Shown here piece by piece: positions 1-11,100 of a stretch of DNA of 64,000 bases. Each line of letters opens with the position of its first letter. Position 1 is the stretch's first letter. The stretch comes from Rhynochetos jubatus. Its lineage: Eukaryota > Chordata > Aves > Eurypygiformes > Rhynochetidae. Below the pieces are notes generated by a model. That model worked only from the letters and a program-made list of their open reading frames with translations, made no database searches and was not told where the DNA came from. The position numbers were made by a program, and so were the translations under genes. The DNA lies in NCBI GenBank assembly GCA_027574665.1, contig CM050652.1, positions 1,964,589 through 2,028,588 on the forward strand. Reading direction: 5' to 3'.

Positions 1-586
1 GCCAGCATCAGGGACACTGTGGCCAGCAGGACCAGGGCTGGGATTGTCCCCCTGTGCTGGGCACTGGGGAGGCCAAACCTTGAATCCTATGTTCAGTTTT
101 GGGCCCCTCACTGCAAGAAAGGCACTGAGGGGCTGGGGTGTGTCCAGAGAAGGGAACGGAGCTGGGGAAGGGTCTGGAGCACAATTCCTGTGAGGAGTGG
201 CGAAGGGAGCTGGGGGTGTTCAGCCTGGAGAAGAGGAGGCTCAGGGGAGACCTTAGCGCTCTCTACAACCCCCTGAAAGGAGGGTGCAGAGAGGAGGTGT
301 CAGTCTCTTGTCCAAATTGACAAGTGACAGGACAAGGGGAATTAGCCTCAAGTTGTTCCAGGGGAGGTTTAGGTTGGATATTAGGAAGAATTCCTTCACT
401 GAAAGGGTTATCAGGCACTGAAACAGGCTGCCCAGGGAGGTGGTGGGGTCGCCATCCCTGGAGGGATTGAAGAGATGTGTGGACGAGGTGTTCAGGGACA
501 TGGTTTAGTGGTGAATTTGGCAGTGTTGGGTTGGATCTTACAGGTCTTTTCCAACCTAAAAGATTATATGATTCTGTGATTCTATG
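1..586 (+). mobile_element. CR1 LINE 3' fragment, cut by window start
   Basis: Carries the degraded C-terminal part of the CR1 reverse transcriptase ORF ([26 protein letters not shown]) and the 3' UTR, ending in ATTCTGTGATTCTATG. Confidence 0.9.
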
Positions 587-1946
587 AGGAGGAAGCTCAT
601 ATGGGTCCTTGTAGCTGAAGGCCATTTCTAGTTTGCTGCTAAAATTTAGGGGAGAGCTACCCAAACCCACTCAAGCTACTTGTGTGAAAGGCTGCTTGTT
701 GCCTCCATCAGCATCCCAGGGGAGGGGCAGGCCCATAAGACCTGGAAAAGCCACCCAGAAGCCATTATCCCAATGGGACAGGAGAAGGAGGATATCTGAC
801 CGGTAGCTCTTCTGTGTCAAGGGAACCGTGTTGGTCATCAGGTCTGCGTGAAGCTGGACCAAGCACTCTCTCATCATAATGCTCACTACAGTGGTTCACG
901 GTCAGAAGAAAGGGTAGATGATCTGAAATGCAGCTGAAACTGCCCCATCCTGTCCTCTCCCTGCAAAGATGTCTGTTCTCAGCTAGGCACTAATGGATTT
1001 CTCTGTATCAATCGGGCTCGTCTCCTGGGCTTTTCCACCAGGACACTGTGTCTCAATGCATCTCAAGGTGGTCCTGGAGCCTCTTGGGGAACCACCCCAT
1101 CAGCTGTGCCTACAGAGTGGGCCATCAACCCCCCTCCAGCCAATGGGCAAGTAGCAGGACATAGTTCACCTCCCTGTGGCTGAGCAGCCTTCATCCCCTA
1201 AAATGATGGTTGCACCTTGGCTGCCTAGAACTGCTCAAAATCCTACTGGGGAGCTTGGAAATACCTAAAAGCATGGCCAGTCTTGGATCATGCTCTTGCC
1301 CTGTCTGGTGGCCTAGTGTAGAGGTAGGTGCAGTGTGAGGAGATGCCACAAACCCACTGGTGTTCGTGTACAGTCAGGTCTGTGTTGCATTTGTCCTGAC
1401 CTTGGCCCTTCTCTCTTCCCATCTCTCGTGGGCAACACAAAGGGACAGAAATAGAGCTGGTTGTTTCCTCATTTGCTGTAATCAGTAGGTTTACCCATTA
1501 AAGGGTTCATGAGGCCCTGGGCAGAAATAGTCTGTAACAGCTCAAGTGTTTGGTCTCAGAGATGTAATTTTTGGCTTGTAGGAAGCTTTACTAGCAGTTG
1601 CAAAGGACCTGGTAGGGAGAATGGAATAAAATCAGCCTGAAAATGGCTGCTCCTTCCCAGTCTTTAAAAATGCACATTTTGGAGGTAGTGTTCATCACTG
1701 AGACCACACATATTTGGCTTTTCCCTTACCCACCACCCCTTCCAGGGGCATTGGCTCACTTCATCTCTGAGCCAGTGACCAGCCCTTTTCAGCATGGCAG
1801 CGTGGGAACCCTCACTGGAAATCCCATCACTACCTTCCCAGTCCCAGGGAAGATGATTTAGGTCTGGGTTCATGGGGATGCTCCAGAAGACACTGGCTGT
1901 CATGTTTGGAAAGATGGAAAGCATGCGGCCATGCAGCTGCACTTAC
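587..1946. other. Intron downstream of exon 49, no feature seen
   Basis: Unique-looking sequence. No Gly-X-Y exon, Kunitz signature or repeat was recognised. A GGNKQPF-like reading near 690-720 is not part of a Kunitz pattern. Confidence 0.5.
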
Positions 1947-2114
1947 CTGCAATAAGTGAAGGTGGCTCCATGAAGGGCTTCACTGATGTCACCAACGTGG
2001 TCATGCTCTGAGTTTTGTTGAGCGTTTCTTCCTGGCTTTCATCATCCCTTCTGGTGTATTCTCGAGGCTGAAAATACCCTTGGAGCTGCCTGTTGATTTC
2101 AGCTGCCTCCAGAC
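1947..2114 (-). CDS. NC2 exon 49 (168 bp), most 3' coding exon in window
   Basis: Acceptor AAACCCACAG and consensus donor GTAAGT, phase 1 at both ends, matching the preceding exon. Starts [15 protein letters not shown], continues through [15 protein letters not shown] (NKT is a potential N-glycosylation sequon), and ends EPPSLIA. It is low-complexity and acidic, like the NC2 linker before the Kunitz domain in type VII collagen. Further exons should lie below position 1. Confidence 0.75.
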
Positions 2115-5100
2115 CTGTGGGTTTAATTGCAGTGAAGATGAAATCTGGTGCCACAGTTTGAAAGCCACCATGCTTCAATAAATGGTTGTAGCTCACAAAA
2201 TTACTGCCACAGCGCAACACAGAGTGGGAGACAAGTCACAACACAATGTTTTGTTGGTCAAAGCCTACAGACCCCTGGGGTCCTGAAAGAACTGGCGGAT
2301 GAGGCTGTGAAACCTCTATCCATCATATTCAAAAAGTCATGGCAGACTGGTGAAGTTCCCACTGACTGGAAAAGGGGAAACATAACTCCCATCTTTAAAA
2401 AGGGAAAAAAGGAGGACCCGGGAAACTACAAGCCAGTCATTCTCACCTCTGTGCCTGGCAAGATCATGGAGCAGATCCTCCTGGAAATCATGCTAAGGCA
2501 CATGGAGAATGAGGAGGTGATTGGCGACAGCCAACATGGCTTCACCAAGGGCAGATCATGCCTGACAAATATGGTGGCCTTCTGTGATGGGGTCACGACC
2601 TTGGTGGATAGAGGACAGGCAACAGATGTCATCTACCTGGACTTGTGCAAAGCCTTTGATACCGTACCACATGACATCCTCGTCTCTAAACTGGAGAGAC
2701 ATGGATTTGACGGATGGACCGCTCAATGGATAAAGAACTGGCTGGCTGGCTGCACTCAGAGAGTGGTGGTCAATGGGTCAATGTCTGAGTGGAGACCAGT
2801 GATGAGCAGCGTTCCACAGGGGTCGGTGTTGGGACCGGTCCTGTTTAACATCTTGGTCAGTGACATGGACGATGGCATTGAGTGCACCCTCAGCAAGTTT
2901 ACTGATGACAGCAAGCTGTGTGGTGCGGTCGACATGCTGGAGGGAAGGGATGGCATCCAGAGGGACCTGGACAGGCTGGAGAGGTGGGAACATGCCAACC
3001 TCAGGAAGTTCAACAAGGCCAAGTGCAAGGTCCTGCACCAGGGTCAGGGCAATCCCAAATACAAGTACAGGCTGGGTGGAGAATGGATCGAGAGCAGCCC
3101 TGAGGAGAAGGACCTGGGGGTACTGGTGGATGAGAAGCTGAACATGAGCTGGCTGTGTGTACTGGCAGCCCAGAAAGCCAACTGGATCCTGGGCTGTATC
3201 AGGAGAAGTGTGGCCAGCAGGGTGAGGGAGGGGATTCTCCCCCTCTACTCTGCTCTTGTGAGGCCCCACCTGGAGTACTGTAGCCAGCTCTGGAGACCTC
3301 AGCATAGGAAGGATATCGACCAGTTGGAACGAGTCCAGAGGAGGCCACGAAGATGTTCCGAGGGCTGGAGCCCCTCTGCTATGGGGACAGGCTGAGAGAA
3401 TTGGGCTTGTTCAGCCTGGAGAAGGGAAGGCTTCGGGGAGACCTTATAGCACCTTCCAGTGCCTGAAGGGGGCCTACAAGGAAGCTGGGGGGGGGACTTT
3501 TTACAAGGGCTTGTAGTGACAGGACAAGGGGTGATGGGTTTAAACTGAAAGCAGGGAGATTTAGGTTAGATATCAGGAAGGAATTCTTTCCGGAGAGGGT
3601 GGTGAAGCACTGGGACAGGTTGCCCAGAGAAGCTGTGGATGCCCCATCCCTGGAAGTGTCAAAGGCCAGGCTGGATGAGGCTTGGAGCAACCTGGTCTAG
3701 TGGAGGGTGTCCCTGCCCATGGCAGGGGGGTTGGAACTCAATGGTCTTTAAGGTCTCTTCCAACTCAAACCATTCTATGATTCTATGATTCTAAGTCCTT
3801 CCTGACACACAGAGGATAAACCCCTGAATGTGGGGCTCTACCTTGGGATTGGTTGACTGGCCCTTCAGATTCCATGGAACATATGGATTAGACCTCCACA
3901 ACACGAGCTTAAATGATGAATAGACACCTGCACTGTAGGCACCTCACTGGAGCTTATAATTCTTTTGATTTGGGATGGTGGAGCAACAGGATCTGATTCA
4001 TGGTCAGGGAGAGGAGTTCTTGTGGGTGCAAGCTTTTAAAGCTGGGTGTCAGGAAGAGCATTGATCCTGTCTTGCAGTAGAGGGTGGAAGCAGGAGACTT
4101 CTTGGTGTCCCTCTCAACCCTGTTTTCTCAGATTCCTCTCAAGAAATACTACCCCCCGAGTCAGGGTCTAAAAGCAGTCCGTGATCCAGGGCCGTTTTCT
4201 GCACTGAATCACAGAAAAAAAGGACTTAACCTCTTTTCACTTCCAGTTTCAGGCTGTTTTGGGGCAAGGAGAACATCCTTGACTTTACTGCATGAAGTCA
4301 CATGCACTTCCATGTAGTTATTAGCAGCCTTACCCCTTTCTATGAGCATCCTTCCCAACTCACCTCCACAACCTGCAAACATAAGACAGACAGGGCATAG
4401 TTTTTCTTTTTTCCTTATGTAAATAAGATTTTTCAACAAAATTATTATTTTTACAGGCAGCACATGCTTTCATGGACTATATTTCATCCTTTTTTACCCC
4501 TCTTCAAAGCATTCAAATGTTCCATTTCATCTCTAGGCAGAAACAAGTGCGACTCCAGCTTAACAGCTGAAGCATCTTAGCGGCTGTGAACGCAAACCCT
4601 CCTTGGCCATAGGTAGACCCCAGAGAGTGGGGCAGGAATGGGGCATCCCTCTTCTGGCCATCAAGTAGATGGACTTCTGCAGGGCAAGGAAAGAAAAGCC
4701 CCCAAACCTGACACCCCTGTGATGTTGGGATTCTGTGGTAAAACCATCCCCAAATGCTGTGGGGTTTGTTACTCTTGTGGCTCTGGTTGGCAGTTACACA
4801 CCAAGGTCTGTGTGTCAAGAAGTGCTATGAAGTAGACAGGAACTAAAAGGTTGTTATTAGGCAAAATGCAGCTCCAAACTTTCCCCCGTGACCCAGCACC
4901 TGTTGTCAATCAGTGGGGAAATGGAGATGACCAGGAAGGAAAGCTTTGCTGACAAAACCACAGGAGAAGAAATGGGAAGAGAGAGGGTTTAAAGGGAAAA
5001 AATTAAGAGTTTGAGTAGGAGGTCAGGACTATGGCAGAGACCTTGCGGCCCAGGAGCCTGCACTTATCTCCAAGCATAGAGAGGTGACGCGTCTCCACTT

Positions 5101-8100
5101 GCTGCTAATGTGGTGACATTTGCTCTGCCGAGCCAGCATGTGCCGGCACACAAATTGCTCCAATTTAGTTGCTGGCAGGTGTCGGAGCGGCGGCCCCGTG
5201 CGTGGCTCGCGAGCCGACTTACCGCATCGGCCTCTCATTTCGCTCCTGACCACCTCCTTCACCTCTTCTTCCTGTGCCATGGGGGAAAAACAGGTTAGCT
5301 GTGATTTTCTACCTTGGCATCATCTCCCTCCACTCTGTGCCCTGTACCAACTCTGCTTGTCCCACTAGAGGTGGCCTCTGGAGAAACCATCACAGCTTGG
5401 GTATGGCTGAGATGAGAGATGTACCTTTGCTGTCACAGGGACATCAGTTGAAGATTTGTGTCTCATCAGGGAAACTATTCCCTTTGCAAATTCATGGCTA
5501 TCCTGTAGCCAGCTCCTCTTGGATGAAAAGCTGGAACCCCCAGCCCAGTGTAAGGACCATGGCACACCTCAAGCCCAGGCTGGCTTTCCAATGAGTCTCT
5601 CCACTCTTTTGGCACTGTCCCTGAAGCCATGGTCTCTCAGATGTCCCTTACCTCTGAGTATCTTCATCAAGCCACCTGCATCCATGTAAAGGGTCTACTC
5701 AAATTATACGGCAGGCTTGACCCATGGAAATGGGCTGTAGCACTAGATTTAGATGAGATGTAGCTGCACTTCATTTTGTTCTTCTCTGCCTCTTTACCAG
5801 CTAATGCCATTTCCCACAGAACTAGACATCTTGTTCTCCTGGATTTTGAGCCTATCCTTCACCCTTGGGCCAGGAGAGTGCCACTGTTTTAGTTAGGCAT
5901 CTTCCATGTGTGATAGCGTCCTACTATGCTTCATGTGGTCACCACCTCTTATCCTTTACATGGATGACAAGTCTTGGGGCACTTTCTATGTAGGTAGCTG
6001 GTGTCTTTAGCAGCCCACACATAGGGCACCCTTGCCCATAACACCTGTGTTAAAACTAATCCTGCCTGGCCTTCACACACTGGAAAGATGAAAGTACAGC
6101 ATTGTATCAGCCAAGTGGCACAAAACACATTTGCATAGGCAACAGGATGGAGACCTTAATGTTAGGGGAGCTACAACAGGGATTTTGCCCCGACCCATGT
6201 GAGACAACCACTCCTTCTTCTTCAGATTTTATAAACCCAGAGCATCAGCTTTTGCAGTAATGCCAGCTCCTCAATCGCTTTGAAAATGGCGCACATTTCT
6301 CTCTCCTGCTCTTTGTATTTGATCAGTCGTGGGGCATTGGCACTGATCCTATCTGCCAAGTTGGAAACATCCTGGGCAGAATGGGAGAGGGGAAATATGC
6401 CTTGGGCTCTGGGTTGTTGTTTGGGCTTGGCATCTGACAGCCCAGCGCTGCTCCCACCCCAGCCTGTGCATGTCTGACGTCTCTGGGTAATGGCCAACAC
6501 TCTCATTTCCCAGATATTCTCTGAATTAATCTGTTTCTCAGCACTTCCCTCCTCTCCTACACCTCTTAGGGACAGTTTGCCCTATTTTCTCTATTCAGGC
6601 CTGTGTAATAGGATGTGATCTTGGGCTAAAGTACTCACAGAAAGACCAGGATCTCCCTTTTCTCCTTTCTGGCCAGCCGGACCATTTTCACCCTGTTAAA
6701 AACACTTAAGTCATTATAAAGCTCAGTAGACCATTAAATGCTCCAAGAATAAGTGTACCTTAGAGAGGAAAGGATATGCTAGGAAGGGAGATGGGGAAAA
6801 AGGCTCACATGTTTTCCTATAAATTTTAGGGATATCTGTGATTAGCTCACGGAGCACAAAGGAACGGACTCATCCATATGCAAGGAAGCAAGAACAGAAG
6901 TGTTTATCAGACAGGTAGGTACAGGCTCCTGGATTTTTTTAATCTCTGCTCTATGCAAACAATAGGGATGTTAACAGCTACATTTTAAGCCAGGTTTCTT
7001 TGCAATTTGTAAGGGACCACAAAGGCAGAGGTGGAGGCGTGGAGAGGATCTGGCCTCCAGAGAACCTCTGGGAACAAGGCCAGGCAGAAGATTGCAACTG
7101 GGATTGCAGTCCCAGTGCTGAAAAGATGAAAGATGGGGAGATGCTGAGGTTTGCCAACAGGGTTTTCTGCCTCCCAGGAGAAAATACCTTGAAAAATTTT
7201 CCACTCAGAACAGGTGAAAACTGGATTTGTTGATTAAAAATACTTAAAAATATTCAAAGGAGAACAGGAAGAATAATCTAAATTAAAGCTTCCCAAAGAA
7301 GTCTTTTATAAAACAACTGGCAGCCCACAGGGCTCACAGCAGTTGTCCCAGCTGGAGATGCCTTCAGGCAGAAGTGCAGGCAGCATTGCCTGTGTCCAGT
7401 GCCTGGCACTTGGGAGTAAAACGCTCTCTGTGCTTTTGTTGTTGCAAAACTTGGAGAGCCAAGAAATGCAACCTGGAACTGCCAGGGTTCATCCAGTCCC
7501 GGTGCAGAGCTCTGTATTGCTGCAGGGTGGTGAGGAACCTCACTGGGAGGAGAGGCTGGCTCATCCCCATACTGACCATTTCTCCTTTTCGCCCTTCCAT
7601 GCCTGGGTGTCCCCTGGGGCAGAGCTGAGGTCTCCCTCTTCTCCCTCGTGGACCCTAGAAAGGAAGAGGAGAGCTCAGTTTGCAGTACCTAGGCACCCTC
7701 CAGAGGTATCCCACACCACTTGTGGTTTTCCCACTAAAGCCCAACCTGGACATCAGCAGGAGAAGATACTCAGAGCCCTCTGGATCTCAGATGCTTCCCC
7801 AGACAGATCAGATGCGATGGGTCAAGGCCCTGGGCTTTGCCCCCTCTGCCCTGGGCAACAGGGCTTTTCCTGCAGTTCCTCCCTGCAGAAAGGATGGATG
7901 CTGCAGGGGCAGAAGGCAGGTTTCTCTCTCTGACACTCTGTCTGTCCTGACTAATTTAAGAAACAGAGTCTCAGCAGGATAAGGGCTTGCAGATGGAGAT
8001 AATACCCTCCCACATTAGAAATGAGGGTGGCATCGCTGCTGCAGTTCAGACCCAGGGACTTTCTCTTCTAATTTAGGGAAAAGACGAGTAGCAGTGTGGG

Positions 8101-11100
8101 TGTATAAAGTGGCATCTCACAGTCTCTCTTTAATCAGTGTCCAAACAAAAGCCATTCATTATCTCATACATGCCTTTCTGAGCATGCAGTGCTTGTAACT
8201 GCTAATATAAAACTCCAGTCTTTTTAAACATACATGAGGGGATCTCATACTTTCAACTCCTTCCTCCCTTCTGTGATTCTTTTGATACATTTTTCATGGC
8301 AAGGTACAGCCTGGGGAGCAAGGGAAAGAAGAATAATGTTGCTGCTGTGGTCTGAAGTTGGATCTAGTCCATTTTTTATTGTTCTGTAAGGGTCTTTCTA
8401 CACCTGCACCCCTTTAGGGGAAGGGTCAGGGGCAGTCCTTCCTACAATCACCCTGTCAGTGGTGAAGCGCTGGGTGGGATTCAGCTGTAGCTATAGGCTG
8501 TCAAACAATCCTGGAGTCCCAGAGCATCCTCTGTACCCTTGTATCATACAATCATCATAGAATCATGGAATGGCTTGGGTTGGAAGGGACCTTAAAGATC
8601 ATCCAGTTCCAGCCCCCCTGCCATGGGCAGGGACACCCTCCACTAGACCAGGTTGCTCCAAGCCTCATCCAGCCTGGCCTTGGACACTCCCAGGGATGGG
8701 GCAGCCACAGCTTCTCTGGGCAACCTGTCCCAGTGCCTCCCCACCCTCTCTGGGAAGAACTTCTTCCCAATATATAATCTAAATCTCCCTGCTTTCAGTT
8801 TAAACCCATTACCCCTTGTCCTGTCACTACAGGCCCTTGTAAAAAGTCCCCCCCCAGCTTCCTTGTAGCCCCTTCAGGTACTGGAAGGCTGCAATAAGCT
8901 CTCCCCAGAGCCTTCTCTTCTCCAGGCTGAGCAAACCCAATTGTACCATGCAGTAGATTGCTCTAGGTCAAGCCGTTCTTTGATGTTGTCTCAGGACACC
9001 ATACAGCTATTCAGTTTGACCATCAGTGCACTGTGGACCTTGCTGCACCACCTTCATTTTCCTTCCTTAATAATTTCTTCCCTAAGACTTAACACCCAGT
9101 GTTGGGTATTTTTTGTTTTGGGGATCCAAAGAGCAGGGTATAGACTTATCCAACATGTGATGCTCTTCTTCTGTATGGGGGAAAACCAGGTTAAGAATCA
9201 CCGAAGCCCACGTGTACACCTTTGTACCACCCAAGTCAGAAGTCCTGCAAGGGGTTCTAGGACAGGGAGATCTCTGAGACCCAGGAGAGCTGATTTACTA
9301 AGGTCCAGAGTCATTCAGACTTTCAAACAAAATTGGGTTTGAATTGTCCCAACTTCTACCTTCAGAAGTCAAAGCAATTTTCACAAGTGCATCTTTACCA
9401 GCACAGTCCTGAACTGTCAGATGCAGCTACACACCAGCTACATTCTCCATGCTATTGAATGTGCTTCTCACTAAGTGAAGAATAATCACAGGTGACCGGA
9501 ATTTGGATTATTTGGCTAAAATAATTCAGCAGGACCTTAACAGATTAAAGAAGGAAAAATCCTGTCAGAGTCTCTACCTCCTTACTTTGTTTTCAAATCA
9601 GCAGTGCAATCTACTTTCCATCTGGCAGGAAACTCATTTATTTTACAAACCATATGTGTGTATATGCGTACAAGCAGTCTCTACACACACGTATATACAC
9701 ACACACGGGTGAGGATGAAATTCTTATGCATACTTATGTAAGGATACATCACTGAAGGGTGAAACGTGGAACAGCAAATAGACTCACAGGCTGGCAGGAG
9801 TTAAAACAGGGCTATCCCTGGGACAGCTTACGGGAATCAGTTGGTCTTTCAGGTAGTTACCCAACTTCAGCTTTTCTTTTGTTCTTGAATATTTCATATT
9901 AATTGATGTATTCCCTTGTCCAAGCCTGCAACGCAGTCAGTCCCACCCGCACAACTGAGAAAGGGTATTTTCATTTCCAGTCTTCTTTCACTTGAAAAGT
10001 TCTCCGTTACTTAATGGATGCTGTCTAAGGGCGAGTGATTAGCATTAATCTCTAGCATCGTCCCTCCGCATTGTGTTGGCAGCAGCAAGACACTCTTCAT
10101 TACCATAGAATCTGGGGGCAGCATGTTCCTGGTCATAAACAGTATTAGCACGTCTCATTTCCAAGTCTTTTTGTTACATTTCAAAAGGTGCCCAGCATGT
10201 CTTGCATGCAAAGACACTTATTAAGTATGGCCCACAAATGGGGTCTGAAAGCCACCAACTCCTCCCAAAACCTTGGCATCCTGCTCCCCAGATAATTAGC
10301 AACAGGAGGGGTGCACTTGATGCCTTGCTAACTTGAAATTACCCGCCTTCCTTTCTACACTGAGAGGCTGCATCTTACACTGCAGATAGGAAAAGAAGAG
10401 AGGAAAGGGGGAAAAAAAAAATCTCTGGTGATAACTGCACCAAGAGATGAAGTTGACCAAGATCCCACAGAAAGACAGCAGATTTTGCAGTCATCAGCTC
10501 TCAACATGAAAGGCCAGTTTGTCCACTGTATGTATATGTGTACATGGTGACATGTGGTGACACATCTGGGGTGCTATGTCACACAAGGGTGTGAGGTGCA
10601 ACCACTTTGGGGGCAGTTGAGGAAGAGAATTCTAGCAGAGCTTCCCTGGGAAGGTAAATCTGTGAGGTCTAGGGCACCATCGTACCTACTCTTGTTCTTG
10701 GAGGAGCATGACTGTGGATGAGTCCTCACTTGGGCTGCCCCAGCGTAAGACTTTCTAGAGAGTGGAGGGGCCATGATGGTGTTTGCCCATGTAGGAGGTC
10801 CAGGCCTGACTGCGAGTGAGTAGGAGGAGAGGATTTTTTCTTATTGATGTATGATATGACTAAAACGGTAAGATGAAAACTAGATCCCCTGGAATCCAGC
10901 TTATTAGGGTTTACTATTCATGCCCTCCTCACACCAGATCTCACCAGGGCCTAGGATTTGCTACGGTCCACTTGCTGCTCACCTGTGGTCCTGCTTCTCC
11001 CTGTGGCCCTTGAGGTCCCGCTAGTCCAGCGACTCCAGTCTTCCCAGGCCATCCCGTTTGTCCTTTGAAGCCTCTCAAACCAGGAACTCCCTTGGCTCCC

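Noticed and set aside
671-886. Kunitz-like GGNKQPF reading on the minus strand
   Set aside because: No cysteine pattern, no RWYY or YGGC motif, and no in-phase splice sites.
2280-3395. Long open frame (about 415 codons) with reverse transcriptase motifs
   Set aside because: Belongs to a CR1 LINE copy and not to a host gene; frame breaks near 3,355 and the element is 5' truncated.
5313-5345. Small AG...GT bracketed segment reading GTEWREMMP
   Set aside because: No conserved pattern and not a multiple of the expected phase.
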